DNA of 64,000 nucleotides, from contig NZ_JAESWA010000022.1 of assembly GCF_016765615.1 (NCBI RefSeq), positions 831,542 through 895,541 of the forward strand. The letters are read 5' to 3'. The notes beneath the pieces were generated by a model. It was not told where the DNA came from. It made no database searches and saw only the letters and a list, made by a program, of their open reading frames with translations. Origin of the DNA: Clostridium paridis (GTDB taxonomy: Bacteria; Bacillota; Clostridia; Clostridiales; Clostridiaceae). A program made the translations under genes and the position numbers. Shown here piece after piece: positions 19,845-29,889 of the stretch (positions are counted from its first letter, which is position 1; every line of letters starts with the position of its first letter).

Positions 19845-21092
19845 ATGAATATTGGATATGCATGTATTTCATTAACTACAAATGCAAGAACAAACAGAAA
19901 ATTGCTATTAAAAAATTATTCTAATGATGCCCTAAGATTAATAATAAAAGAGAATCTCTCTGATTTAATGAAAATTTTAATTAATAATAAAAAGAATAAA
20001 ATTTTTCTTTATAGAATTTCCTCTGATATTATTCCTCTTGCTAGTCATGAAATTAATACTTTTCCATGGCAAGAAGTATTCAAGGATGAACTCTTAGAAA
20101 TTGGTACATATATCAAAGAAAACAATATGAGGGTATCAATGCATCCTGGTCAGTATACGGTTATTAATTCACCTAAAGAAGAAGTTATAAAAAATTCTAT
20201 TGCAGAACTTGAATATCACACAGATTTTCTTAATGCCTTGGGAGTAGATTACACAAATAAAATAGTGCTACATATTGGGGGCGTTTATGGTGACAAAACT
20301 TCTGCAAAAGAGAGATTTATATCAAATTTTAGAAGTTTATCAGATTCAACAAAGCAAAGACTTGTAATTGAAAATGATGAAAAAAATTTTTCGCTTGAGG
20401 ATGTTTTAGATATTTCTTATAAGATTGAAGTACCTGTTATTTATGATAACTTGCATAATTATTGCTATGGTAGTAACAATCTCACTCATAAAGAAATATA
20501 CAAACTAGTATCAAAAACTTGGAAATGTAAAGATGGAAATATGAAAGTTCATTATTCAGAACAGGATAAAAATAAGAAAAAAGGATCTCATTCACAAACA
20601 ATTAATCTTAAACTATTTTTAGATTATTTTAATGAGGTTAAAGAATTTAATCCTGATATAATGCTTGAAGTTAAGGATAAAGATATTTCTAGTATTAAAA
20701 TAATTAACGCTCTAAATGAGCTAAGTGGTATCCCTGCTTCAAAATCATTGATTTATGATGAATGGGCAAAATATAAATATTTAATTATGGCATACAACTA
20801 TGATTTTTATAAAGAATGTAAGAATATTATTAAAAATAATTCTGGAATAGTTGAACTATATAATAAAATAGATTCTTGTACACAGAATCCTTTACTGGAT
20901 GGAAATTTAGTTAACACCCTTGAGCATATATGGGGATACTTTAAAACTTCAGCTACTTCCCAAGAAAAAAAACATTTTTTCAAACTATTGTCAGAAAAAA
21001 ATTTAATCAAATGTAAAGATTATTTATATAAGCTTTCTTATAAATACCATGAGGATTATCTATTAAATTCGTATTTTTTTAAAGAATTATAA
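19845..21092 (+). CDS. uvsE: UV DNA damage endonuclease UvsE/UvdE
   Basis: TIM-barrel endonuclease that nicks 5' of UV photoproducts and some other lesions, starting alternative excision repair. 415 aa, a little longer than the 300-aa bacterial core because of a C-terminal extension. Seen: YACISLTTNARTNR at the N-terminus, RVSMHPGQYTVINSP, VLHIGG, LVIENDEKNFS and VIYDNLHNYCYG, which carry the three-metal ligands. TAGGTGATTTT precedes the ATG used; a TTG seven codons upstream lacks a ribosome site. It is one of the few plus-strand genes. Confidence 0.93.
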   Translation: MNIGYACISLTTNARTNRKLLLKNYSNDALRLIIKENLSDLMKILINNKKNKIFLYRISSDIIPLASHEINTFPWQEVFKDELLEIGTYIKENNMRVSMHPGQYTVINSPKEEVIKNSIAELEYHTDFLNALGVDYTNKIVLHIGGVYGDKTSAKERFISNFRSLSDSTKQRLVIENDEKNFSLEDVLDISYKIEVPVIYDNLHNYCYGSNNLTHKEIYKLVSKTWKCKDGNMKVHYSEQDKNKKKGSHSQTINLKLFLDYFNEVKEFNPDIMLEVKDKDISSIKIINALNELSGIPASKSLIYDEWAKYKYLIMAYNYDFYKECKNIIKNNSGIVELYNKIDSCTQNPLLDGNLVNTLEHIWGYFKTSATSQEKKHFFKLLSEKNLIKCKDYLYKLSYKYHEDYLLNSYFFKEL

Positions 21093-21153
21093 TGTTAACC
21101 AAACATCATTATTAGCATAAATTAATTAATAAAATTTTATTTTTATTTTCAAA

Positions 21154-21180
21154 TTGACAATTTTTAATATACATTATAAA
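21154..21180 (+). promoter_or_regulatory. Possible promoter of the T-box leader
   Basis: A perfect TTGACA at 21154-21159 and TATAAA at 21175-21180, only 15 bases apart. The predicted start, near 21188, is just ahead of the first strand of T-box Stem I, which fits. Confidence 0.42.
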
Positions 21181-21200
21181 ATAATCAATATAATAGAATA

Positions 21201-21380
21201 TTAAGCGATGAAAAAGAAAAGTAACAATATTTATTCTTTTAGAGAGGTTGTGTTCGGTGTAAACAACTAGATTGATATTGTAAAAGGAGCTTTGGAGCAT
21301 TAAATTTTTAAAGATGGGCTATTGCCAAAAAGGGTGGAACCGCGGATTTTTTCGTCCCTTTGTTGGCAAGGCTTTTTTTT
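21201..21380 (+). promoter_or_regulatory. T-box riboswitch leader (tRNA-sensing), probably glycine
   Basis: The T-box core AGGGTGGAACCGCG (21331-21344) with its partner CGTCCCT is unmistakable. Stem I is visible: TTAAGCGATGA at the base, loop-E strand AGTA (21220-21223), helix ACAATAT/ATATTGT (21224-21230 with 21275-21281), and GGA (21286-21288) followed by a purine and CTTT in the specifier position. Only about 40 bases separate Stem I from the T-box, so Stems II/IIA are missing, as in compact glycine T-boxes. GGA would be a glycine codon; AGG (Arg) one base off is the alternative. A U-run (21373-21380) ends the leader. It controls the ACT-domain gene and probably UPF0210. Confidence 0.92.
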
Positions 21381-21408
21381 ATATATAATTTTAGAAGGAG
21401 TGGATAAA

Positions 21409-21678
21409 ATGAAAGCAATATTAACAGTAATAGGTAAAGATAAGGTGGGCATTATAGCTGGTATAAGTAGTGAACTTCAAGCGTTAGAAATCAATATCCT
21501 TGACGTTACTCAAACTATTATGCAAGGATATTTTACAATGATCATGATGCTAGATTTAGAAAAAACCACTAAGAATTTTGAAGAAGTTAAGAACAGTTTA
21601 CTAAAAAAAGGTGAATCTTTAGGAGTAGAAGTTAAAATTCAAAGAGAAGAAATATTTAATTCTATGCACACACTATAG
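21409..21678 (+). CDS. ACT-domain protein, UPF0237 family
   Basis: 89-residue protein formed of a single ACT domain (MKAILTVIGKDKVGIIAGISSEL...), a fold that usually binds amino acids and controls enzymes or transporters. The ATG is 7 bases after AGAAGGAG and 28 bases after the T-box U-run. In many Firmicutes this family sits directly before a UPF0210 gene, as here; the pair is conserved but its role is unknown. Control by a T-box implies a link to an amino acid, probably glycine. Its TAG stop codon is the outer edge of a dispersed inverted repeat that fills the gap to the next gene. Confidence 0.93.
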   Translation: MKAILTVIGKDKVGIIAGISSELQALEINILDVTQTIMQGYFTMIMMLDLEKTTKNFEEVKNSLLKKGESLGVEVKIQREEIFNSMHTL

Positions 21679-21755
21679 GGTTTTAAGTTCAACTATTAAC
21701 TTATTCATGCCTGATATCAAACAAGTATAAGTTAAGTTTCCTATAAAAAACCCTA
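21674..21755 (+). repeat. Dispersed TAGGG...CCCTA repeat, copy 1 (long form)
   Basis: 82 bases with inverted ends TATAGGGTTTT and AAAAAACCCTA. It supplies the TAG stop of the ACT gene and ends 19 bases before the UPF0210 start, including room for its GGAGG. Internal sequence matches copies at 50202 and 51494 in reverse orientation. Confidence 0.88.
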
Positions 21756-21774
21756 AATAATATGGAGGTATCAT

Positions 21775-23130
21775 ATGAACGCAAATAATATATTAGAAAC
21801 CATAAAAATGATAGAAGAAGAAAAATTAGATATTAGAACTATTACCATGGGTATTTCTCTTTTGGATTGTATCGACTCTGATGGAGATAAAGCTAGAGCG
21901 AAAATATATGATAAAATCACAAAATCTGCTGAAAACTTAGTTAAGGTAGGAGAACAAATTGAAAGTGAATTTGGTATTCCAATAGTAAATAAGAGAGTTT
22001 CAGTTACTCCAATCTCTTTAATTGGTGGTGCTACAAATGAAACTAGTTATGTAAAATTTGCCGAAACCTTAGATAAAGCTGCTGCATCTTTAGGAATTGA
22101 TTTTCTAGGCGGATTTTCTGCTCTTGTACATAAAGGATATACAAAAGGAGATAAGATTTTAATTAACTCTATTCCTGAAGCATTAGCAACAACAAACAAA
22201 GTATGCTCTTCTGTTAATGTTGGTTCTACAAGATGCGGCATTAATATGGATGCAGTTAAAGAAATGGGAGAAATAATTAAAAGAACTGCTGAACTTACAA
22301 AAGATACTCAAGGGCTAGGTTGTGCTAAACTTGTAGTCTTTGCGAATGCAGTTGAAGATAATCCATTTATGGCTGGTGCTTTCCATGGTGTTGGTGAAGC
22401 TGAACGCATCATAAATGTTGGAGTAAGTGGACCTGGAGTTGTTAAAAGAGCTCTAGAGAAAGTTAAAGGAGGTAGCTTTGATTTAGTTGCTGAAACTGTA
22501 AAGAAAACTGCTTTCAAAATCACTAGAATGGGACAATTAGTTGCTTTAGAAGCATCTGATAGATTAGGAGTACCTTTCGGAATTGTGGACCTTTCTCTTG
22601 CACCAACTCCTGCAGTTGGTGACTCTGTTGCTCATATCCTTGAAGAGATGGGATTAGAAGTAGTAGGAACCCATGGTACTACTGCTGCTCTTGCTCTATT
22701 AAATGATGCAGTAAAAAAAGGTGGAGTAATGGCTTGTGGCCATGTAGGAGGCCTAAGCGGAGCTTTCATACCAGTTTCTGAAGATGCAGGAATGATAGAT
22801 GCAGTGCTAAATGGCTCATTAAACTTAGAAAAACTTGAGGCAATGACTGCAATCTGCTCTGTTGGGCTAGATATGATTGCAATTCCTGGTGATGCTTCTG
22901 CATCTACAATTTCAGCTATGATTGCTGATGAGGCTGCTATTGGTGTAATAAATAATAAAACAACTGCAGTAAGAATAATTCCTGCACCTGGTACTAAAGT
23001 TGGTGACATGGTGGAATTTGGAGGATTACTAGGTAGAGCTCCAGTAATGACTATTAACAAATACTCTTCTTTTGATTTTATTCAAAGAGGCGGAAGAATT
23101 CCTGCACCAATTCATTCATTTAAAAATTAG
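21775..23130 (+). CDS. UPF0210 (DUF711) family protein
   Basis: 451-aa cytoplasmic protein of the UPF0210/DUF711 family, full length. Seen: the family start [19 protein letters not shown], repeated glycine/alanine-rich TIM-like segments such as [11 protein letters not shown], and a C-terminal [11 protein letters not shown]. The fold is related to pyruvate-formate-lyase-type barrels, but no activating glycyl-radical motif is evident, and no reaction is established for the family. It lies in the same transcript as the ACT gene under the T-box and ends at a strong terminator. GGAGG lies 7 bases before the ATG. Confidence 0.92.
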   Translation: MNANNILETIKMIEEEKLDIRTITMGISLLDCIDSDGDKARAKIYDKITKSAENLVKVGEQIESEFGIPIVNKRVSVTPISLIGGATNETSYVKFAETLDKAAASLGIDFLGGFSALVHKGYTKGDKILINSIPEALATTNKVCSSVNVGSTRCGINMDAVKEMGEIIKRTAELTKDTQGLGCAKLVVFANAVEDNPFMAGAFHGVGEAERIINVGVSGPGVVKRALEKVKGGSFDLVAETVKKTAFKITRMGQLVALEASDRLGVPFGIVDLSLAPTPAVGDSVAHILEEMGLEVVGTHGTTAALALLNDAVKKGGVMACGHVGGLSGAFIPVSEDAGMIDAVLNGSLNLEKLEAMTAICSVGLDMIAIPGDASASTISAMIADEAAIGVINNKTTAVRIIPAPGTKVGDMVEFGGLLGRAPVMTINKYSSFDFIQRGGRIPAPIHSFKN

Positions 23131-23145
23131 TGATATTTTAGATAA

Positions 23146-23180
23146 AAATAGCGATAGCATATTACTATCGCTATTTTTTT
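23146..23180 (+). terminator. Terminator of the T-box operon
   Basis: Perfect 12-bp stem AAATAGCGATAG/CTATCGCTATTT, 7-base loop, followed by a U-run. Confidence 0.92.
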
Positions 23181-23313
23181 ATCTAATAATCCCACTAAAC
23201 TTGTTCTTTCCTAACATACTTGTTTTATGTATAATATATATAATGCAAAAATTATATATATTAATTAAAATCCTTGCATTTTTATGCATATAAATTTAAT
23301 TGGGGGTGAAAGC

Positions 23314-24231
23314 ATGCCGTTAAAAATTCCTAGTGATTTGCCTGCTTTCAATATCTTAAGAGATGAAAATATTTTTGTAATGAGTAATTTAAGAGCTGAA
23401 ACACAACAAATTAGGCCTCTTAAAATTGCTATTTTCAATCTAATGCCTACAAAGATTTCAACTGAAAATCAGTTACTTAGGCATTTAGCAAATACTCCAC
23501 TACAAGTAGAAATTAAATTAATCCAAACTAAAACATACACCTCGTCTCACACGTCTTCACAGCACTTAGATAAGTTTTATAATTATTTCGAAGATATAAA
23601 AGACGAAAAATTTGATGGATTAATTATTACAGGCGCTCCTATTGAGCATCTTTCTTTCGAAGAAGTGGATTATTGGGATGAACTTACAGAAATAATGGAA
23701 TGGAGCAAACACAATGTTTACTCTACTCTTCATATTTGTTGGGGGGCACAAGCAGGACTATATTATCATTATGGTATTCCAAAGTACAAGCTTAAAGAAA
23801 AAATGTTTGGAGTTTTTCCACATAAAACCTGCGTTAAAAACCACGAATTATTGCGTGGTGTAGACGACATCTTTTATGCTCCTCATTCAAGACATACTGA
23901 GGTATTAAGAGAAGATATTGAAAAGGTTTATGATTTGCAAATATTAGCTGAATCTGATGAGGCTGGAGTCTTTATAGTAACTTCAAAGTCCGGAAGAGAT
24001 GTTTTTATTACTGGTCATTTAGAGTATGATAGAACTACCTTGCAAGATGAATACGAAAGAGATTTATCTAAAGGTCTTAATATCAAAATACCAGAAAACT
24101 ATTTTCCTCATAATGATCCATCCAAAACACCTTATGTAACTTGGAGATCAGGTGCTAATATTATATTCTCAAATTGGCTAAATTATTTTGTTTATCAAAA
24201 TACGCCTTATAATTTAAATGAATTAGACTAA
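23314..24231 (+). CDS. metA: Homoserine O-acetyltransferase (MetA-type)
   Basis: Acylates L-homoserine in the first committed step of methionine synthesis; cytoplasmic, glutamine-amidotransferase-like fold, 305 aa. Seen: nucleophile Cys142 in [17 protein letters not shown], the catalytic His in SRHTEV and Glu in GHLEYDRTT. Residue 111 is Glu (GAPIEHLSF), where E. coli MetA has Gly; in characterised members Glu111 gives acetyl-CoA and Gly111 gives succinyl-CoA specificity, so acetylation is inferred. GGGGGTG is 5 bases before the ATG; an upstream in-frame ATG lacks a ribosome site. No SAM riboswitch is visible in the 130-base leader. Confidence 0.93.
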   Translation: MPLKIPSDLPAFNILRDENIFVMSNLRAETQQIRPLKIAIFNLMPTKISTENQLLRHLANTPLQVEIKLIQTKTYTSSHTSSQHLDKFYNYFEDIKDEKFDGLIITGAPIEHLSFEEVDYWDELTEIMEWSKHNVYSTLHICWGAQAGLYYHYGIPKYKLKEKMFGVFPHKTCVKNHELLRGVDDIFYAPHSRHTEVLREDIEKVYDLQILAESDEAGVFIVTSKSGRDVFITGHLEYDRTTLQDEYERDLSKGLNIKIPENYFPHNDPSKTPYVTWRSGANIIFSNWLNYFVYQNTPYNLNELD

Positions 24232-24244
24232 TAAAATATACAAA

Positions 24245-24276
24245 AAAAAATAACTCAGCATCTGCTGAGTTATTTC
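24245..24276. terminator. Bidirectional terminator between metA and secG
   Basis: A perfect 13-bp stem AAATAACTCAGCA/TGCTGAGTTATTT with a 2-base centre, flanked by an A-run on one side and T-rich sequence on the other. It serves convergent genes. Confidence 0.9.
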
Positions 24277-24506
24277 TATTTAACTAAATTTAAAATTACT
24301 GTATTTATCGCAAATAGAGCCATTGCTATTGCTGTTAATTTTGCCAACATAGCTTCTTTTGTTCTACCTTTATTTTTAGCAAAAAAGGTTTCACTTCTTC
24401 CTTGAATTAATCCACTTAATCCATCAGTTTTACCTGGTTGAAGCATTACAGAAATTATTACTGCCAATCCTAATATTGTCTCTAATATTATTAATGCTGT
24501 TTTCAT
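24276..24506 (-). CDS. secG: Protein translocase subunit SecG
   Basis: Small non-essential partner of SecYE in protein export. 76 aa with two membrane helices separated by the conserved loop QPGKTDGLSGLIQG. AGGAGG lies 6 bases before the ATG. In many clostridia secG is followed by rnr and smpB; here it ends at a terminator convergent with metA, so those genes are elsewhere or the order is broken. eno lies upstream but is separated by its own terminator. Confidence 0.93.
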   Translation of the reverse strand: MKTALIILETILGLAVIISVMLQPGKTDGLSGLIQGRSETFFAKNKGRTKEAMLAKLTAIAMALFAINTVILNLVK

Positions 24507-24586
24507 CCCTAACCTCCTGATTACAACTTAATACTAAGCTATACTATTCCCAATACTTCAAAACTTAGTATAAAACACCTTTTAAT

Positions 24587-24615
24587 ATGATATCATATTT
24601 AGTAAGTTATTACAA
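24587..24615 (-). promoter_or_regulatory. Possible secG promoter with overlapping palindromes
   Basis: TTGTAA and TATCAT with a 17-base spacer on the minus strand. The -10 lies in a perfect 16-bp palindrome AATATGATATCATATT (24584-24599); a 19-base palindrome TATACTTAAATTAAGTATA lies upstream at 24629-24647. Confidence 0.38.
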
Positions 24616-24655
24616 TAAGTTTATTATTTATACTTAAATTAAGTATAATATAATT

Positions 24656-24692
24656 AAGCCTATATCTTATTAGTGTTATAAGATATAGGCTT
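24656..24692 (-). terminator. Hairpin after eno
   Basis: A perfect 15-bp stem AAGCCTATATCTTAT/ATAAGATATAGGCTT with a 7-base loop about 20 bases after the eno stop. The minus-strand tail is only moderately U-rich (TTAATTATATT). Confidence 0.75.
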
Positions 24693-24711
24693 TAATATTT
24701 CTAGTTAATAT

Positions 24712-26013
<1,302 letters not shown>

Positions 26014-26148
26014 TTATACCCTCCTTATAAAATAACTAGCCTTATTATTATTTCTAGATAATCAATTAATAATACTAGTTTTTAGTTTTACTTAGTTTAT
26101 GTAACCTAAAATTTACTTGTGCTATTATTATTTTCCTTTTCTATTTAC

Positions 26149-26177
26149 ATTATACTCCATTTATTTGATAATTTCAA
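26149..26177 (-). promoter_or_regulatory. Promoter of eno
   Basis: TTGAAA and a perfect TATAAT separated by 17 bases on the minus strand, giving a leader of about 130 bases. No CggR-type GGGAC repeat is seen nearby. Confidence 0.65.
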
Positions 26178-26209
26178 CCATTTGATAATAATTATCACTT
26201 ATTCATTGA

Positions 26210-26845
26210 TTATTTATCATCTATTTCATTTAATAGCTTCTGTATAAACCTTAATTCATTACCTTTTTGAAAAAAATATATTCTTGAGGTAACTAAAATT
26301 CCACCTATAGTTCCTGCAATGATATCACCCATTGTATCTATTAAACTATATCTTTGAGAGTCCAATCCGAAAAGCTGATCAGTTATAAACTCATAAATTT
26401 CCCATACTCCTGCCATAGATATTGAAAAAAACAATGAAAATAATACACCTAATAGTGGATTCAATCTTTTTCTATCTATTTCTCTGGTAAGTTTATAGAA
26501 AATTAAGTAACCAATATAGGCTAAAATCATTCCAGAAATCAAATGTAAAAACTTATCCCAATAATAAAATGTTTTATAGAACCCACATACTTTACCTAAA
26601 AACATAGCTAAGAAAATAAAAATAACTATTAAATTATATATAGTTTTGGGCAATTTAAATCTGCTTTTCTGTAAAAGAAACCAGCTACTTAATAACACTG
26701 CAAATGCAAATAGAGTATTACCAATCTTATTTTGGTAACTAAAAAAAACTTCAACAATAATAGCTATCCCTAATAATGCTATAAAAATACTTGTTAGATT
26801 AAATAACTTATTGTTACCACTTTTCCTCAATATAACCACATCCAA
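26210..26845 (-). CDS. DUF2238 (YjdF-like) integral membrane protein
   Basis: 211 residues with about six membrane helices and the family motifs WDKFLHLISG, a glutamate in AGVWEIYEF and DTMGDIIAGTIGG. Acidic and histidine residues sit within membrane segments, as is usual for the family; the function is unknown. The longest frame begins at a TTG without a convincing Shine-Dalgarno, so the exact start is uncertain by a few codons. It stands alone between eno and an iron alcohol dehydrogenase gene. Confidence 0.82.
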   Translation of the reverse strand: MDVVILRKSGNNKLFNLTSIFIALLGIAIIVEVFFSYQNKIGNTLFAFAVLLSSWFLLQKSRFKLPKTIYNLIVIFIFLAMFLGKVCGFYKTFYYWDKFLHLISGMILAYIGYLIFYKLTREIDRKRLNPLLGVLFSLFFSISMAGVWEIYEFITDQLFGLDSQRYSLIDTMGDIIAGTIGGILVTSRIYFFQKGNELRFIQKLLNEIDDK

Positions 26846-26937
26846 AAATTAAACTCACAGTCTATAATATACGCCTTGCATAATATTAATATCCATATGA
26901 GTAAAATTTTTAGTAGAGTATAATTTTCTTAAGCCTA

Positions 26938-28029
26938 TTATTGAAAACTTCTTTTATATATATTTAACAATTCTTCGTAAGTAATCTCTTCAGGGTGATT
27001 TGCTAACTTCCCTTTATTTTCAATCATTCCTCTAGCATATTCCTCAATTTCTACATCAGTTAGATTTATTTGAACTTTTGTAAGCTTTCTTAATATTTCT
27101 TCAAACTTTTCATAGCTATCAATTCCTAATATCTTATGGATTTTATCAACCTTTTCTCTGTACTTAAATACTCTTAAGTATTCCACGTACAACACTCCAT
27201 TTGCTAGTCCATGAGGTAGATCTTTATTGTAGGTAAGTGCATATCCCATTCCATGAGGTAATGATGTCCCTGTCTGTGCAATGAGTATTCCACCTAACGT
27301 CGACGCAAACATTAGCTTTTCTCTAATCTTTATATCTAAATTTCCTGAAAGCAAAGAATCAATGCATTCTCCCCATATTTTCATGCCAGTTTCTGCAATT
27401 GCATCTGTTAAAATATTTGCATTTTTATTTAGATATCCTTCAACCAAATGTGAAAATGCATCTACAGCAGTGTTTACTGTTATTTTTAATGGAGTCTCTA
27501 AAGTATATCTTGGGTCTAAGAATGATATTATCGGAAATATGCTCTGTCCATAATTCTTTTTTGTTTTTTCTTTATGAAGAGTAACTATAGCATACTGTGT
27601 AACTTCGCTGCCAGTGCCAGAAGTTGTTGGTACTGCAACTATATCCACAGATTTAAGGTTTGGTTTTAAAAATACGTCTTCCCCACATATTGAGGTGTTT
27701 TTAACTAATATTCCTATTACCTTAGAAGAATCCAGCGGAGATCCTCCTCCTATACCTATTATAAAATCAATTTTTTCTTTTCTTCCTAGTTCTCCTGCTT
27801 TTTCAATGGTTTCTAAGGAAGGATTCTCCTCAATCTCATCAAAAATAATATATCCAATTGAAGCTCTGTTTAATGCTTCTTGAACATCTTGTAAAGAGCC
27901 ATTTTTCTTAGATGATCCCCTACCTGTAACTATCAAAGCCTTTTTACCTAGCTTTATAAACTCCTTATAATTTTCTTGGATTATATTTTCCCCTGAAAAT
28001 ATCTTAGTCGGCATATAAAAACTGTTCAT
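26938..28029 (-). CDS. Iron-containing alcohol dehydrogenase
   Basis: Group III NAD(P)-dependent dehydrogenase, 363 aa. Seen: NAD-binding IGIGGGSPLDSSK, TTSGTGSEVT, and the metal ligands in DAFSHLVEG, HGMGYAL and HGLANG. Closest in size to 1,3-propanediol/lactaldehyde-type reductases; the actual alcohol is not determined by the sequence. A good AGGAG precedes the ATG. Terminator-like stem of the upstream aldo/keto reductase gene separates the two, so it is probably expressed on its own or by read-through. Confidence 0.9.
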   Translation of the reverse strand: MNSFYMPTKIFSGENIIQENYKEFIKLGKKALIVTGRGSSKKNGSLQDVQEALNRASIGYIIFDEIEENPSLETIEKAGELGRKEKIDFIIGIGGGSPLDSSKVIGILVKNTSICGEDVFLKPNLKSVDIVAVPTTSGTGSEVTQYAIVTLHKEKTKKNYGQSIFPIISFLDPRYTLETPLKITVNTAVDAFSHLVEGYLNKNANILTDAIAETGMKIWGECIDSLLSGNLDIKIREKLMFASTLGGILIAQTGTSLPHGMGYALTYNKDLPHGLANGVLYVEYLRVFKYREKVDKIHKILGIDSYEKFEEILRKLTKVQINLTDVEIEEYARGMIENKGKLANHPEEITYEELLNIYKRSFQ

Positions 28030-28070
28030 TCAGAATTCTCCTTTGCTATTTATTAGTTATAGTATATAAC

Positions 28071-28098
28071 AAAGGCAGATTCCTTAGAATCCGCCTTT
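28071..28098 (-). terminator. Hairpin after the aldo/keto reductase gene
   Basis: 12-bp stem AAAGGCGGATTC/GAATCTGCCTTT (one G-U pair) with a 4-base loop, 8 bases after the stop. The U-run is weak (TTTGTTATA). Confidence 0.7.
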
Positions 28099-28105
28099 AA
28101 AGCTA

Positions 28106-29017
28106 TTATGGTAGTTCATTACCTGCTGCTCTATAAATTTCATACCATTCTTCTCTTGTTAATGAAACATCCGAAGCGGTGCATATATCTTTTAATCTAT
28201 CTTTATTAGTTGTTCCAACAATTGTTTGAATTTTTGCTGGATGTCTTAAAATCCACGCAACTGCAAGTGCTGAAGTTGATATATTCTTTTCTGCTGAAAT
28301 CCTATCTAGCACTTTATTTAGTTCAGGGAACTTATCATTATTTAAGAAAACTCCTTCAAAGAATCCATATTGGAATGGTGACCAAGCTTGAATTGTAATA
28401 TCCTTTAATCTAGAATACTCAAGAACACTTCCATCACGATCTATTGCTCCTGGGAATTTTGTATTTACATTAATTCCAGAATCAATCATTCCAGTGTTAG
28501 TAATGCTAAGTTGTAATTGGTTTATTATAAGTTTATGCTCTGTATATTTTTGAAGTAATTCTATTTGCATAGGGTTATGGTTACTTACACCAAAGCTTTT
28601 TACTTTTCCACTCTTGTATAATTCATTAAAAGCTTCTGCTACTTCTTCTGGCTCCATTAATGTATCTGGTCTATGAAGTAATAATGTATCAACATAATCA
28701 GTTTTTAGACGTTTTAAACTTGCATCTACTGATGATAAAATATGTTCCTTGGAGAAATCATAAAATCCTTTTCTAATACTGCACTTTGTTTGAATTTTAA
28801 TTTTGTCTCTAAGAGCTGGAGTAAGTGCATCACCAAAAAGTTCTTCACTCTTTCCTCCTCCATAAATATCTGCATGGTCAAAGAAATCAATTCCACATTC
28901 AACAGCAGTATTAATAAGGTCTTTAACTTCGTCTACTGAAAATTTATTTATTCTCATACATCCTAATACTATTTCTGACGCCATAAGTCCGCTATTACCC
29001 AAATTAATTTGTTTCAT
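28106..29017 (-). CDS. Aldo/keto reductase (YdhF-like)
   Basis: NADPH-dependent TIM-barrel oxidoreductase, 303 aa. Seen: FFDHADIYGGG (Asp, Tyr of the tetrad), LLHRPD with the catalytic-region His, SNHNPMQIELL, and the C-terminal VGTTNKDRLKD coenzyme site. GGAGG is 8 bases before the ATG chosen; a TTG five codons upstream overlaps that site. Substrate unknown. It lies immediately downstream of larB, separated by a 125-base gap without a clear terminator. Confidence 0.88.
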   Translation of the reverse strand: MKQINLGNSGLMASEIVLGCMRINKFSVDEVKDLINTAVECGIDFFDHADIYGGGKSEELFGDALTPALRDKIKIQTKCSIRKGFYDFSKEHILSSVDASLKRLKTDYVDTLLLHRPDTLMEPEEVAEAFNELYKSGKVKSFGVSNHNPMQIELLQKYTEHKLIINQLQLSITNTGMIDSGINVNTKFPGAIDRDGSVLEYSRLKDITIQAWSPFQYGFFEGVFLNNDKFPELNKVLDRISAEKNISTSALAVAWILRHPAKIQTIVGTTNKDRLKDICTASDVSLTREEWYEIYRAAGNELP

Positions 29018-29142
29018 TTTATTACCCTCCAAATTTTACTTATATTATTTATTATTTTCTTAATACATTATATATCGATTACAGTTGTATCTTTATATCA
29101 CCTCCCTAAAGTTCTCATAAATTCTAAAATAGTGATATAATT

Positions 29143-29889
29143 TTACAATTTATTAATGATACTAGCATTATAAGCTGCTCCAAATCCATTGTCGATATTA
29201 ACTACACTAACACCGCTGGCACAACTATTTAGCATTGATAAAAGTGCCGAAAGCCCACCAAAGTTTGCTCCATAACCAACACTTGTTGGAACTGCAATGA
29301 CTGGTTTGTTTACAAGACCGCCTATTACACTAGCTAGAGCCCCTTCCATTCCAGCAATTACTATTACTACTTTTGCACCTCTAATTATATCTAATCTGGA
29401 AAAAAGTCTATGAATCCCTGCAACTCCTACATCAGTAATTTTCTCCACTCTATTTCCAAGTATCTTAGCCGTTTCCATAGCCTCTTCAACTACAGGTAAA
29501 TCTGATGTTCCTGCTGAAACTATAGCAATATAACTATCTGTAACATCCTGTTTCTTTTTTCTAATAGTTATTGTTCTTCCTAGAGAGTTATACTCAGCAT
29601 CATTATATAGTTCTTTAACTGCTAAATACATTTCATATGAAGCTCTAGTTCCTAATATGTTGTTATCTTTTGTTAGCATAAACTTTACTATGTCTCTTAC
29701 TTGTTCTACAGTTTTTCCCTCGCAATAGATGACTTCTGGATAGCCTACCCTAAGTTCTCTATGATTATCTATCTTTGCAAAGCCTAACTCCTTAAATGGT
29801 AAGTCCTCTAGCTTTCCTAGTGCCTCATCAATATCTATTTTATTATTTTTTACTGATTCCAATAATTCCTTTATATCTTCTTTATTCAT
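29143..29889 (-). CDS. larB: LarB, pyridinium-3,5-biscarboxylic acid mononucleotide synthase
   Basis: First enzyme of nickel-pincer nucleotide (NPN) cofactor synthesis: carboxylates nicotinic acid adenine dinucleotide and hydrolyses it to P2CMN. 248 aa. Seen: N-terminal helical part, then the PurE-like domain with VSAGTSDLPVVEEA, DVGVAGIHRL, VIAGMEGALASVIGGL and VPTSVGYGANFGGL. AGGAG and the second of two close ATGs (ATGGTAATG) have proper spacing. It overlaps the end of larC by 8 bases, so the two are translationally coupled. Confidence 0.95.
   Translation of the reverse strand: MNKEDIKELLESVKNNKIDIDEALGKLEDLPFKELGFAKIDNHRELRVGYPEVIYCEGKTVEQVRDIVKFMLTKDNNILGTRASYEMYLAVKELYNDAEYNSLGRTITIRKKKQDVTDSYIAIVSAGTSDLPVVEEAMETAKILGNRVEKITDVGVAGIHRLFSRLDIIRGAKVVIVIAGMEGALASVIGGLVNKPVIAVPTSVGYGANFGGLSALLSMLNSCASGVSVVNIDNGFGAAYNASIINKL

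Noticed and set aside
21112-21300. A 62-codon open frame on the minus strand upstream of the ACT gene
   Set aside because: It lies over the promoter and Stem I of the T-box leader and has no ribosome site.
23182-23313. Possible SAM riboswitch before metA
   Set aside because: The leader is too short and lacks the conserved SAM-I core and any terminator.
29099-29106. Good Shine-Dalgarno (GGGAGGTG, minus strand) between larB and the aldo/keto reductase
   Set aside because: No start codon opens a frame at a workable distance; TAA follows within a few codons.
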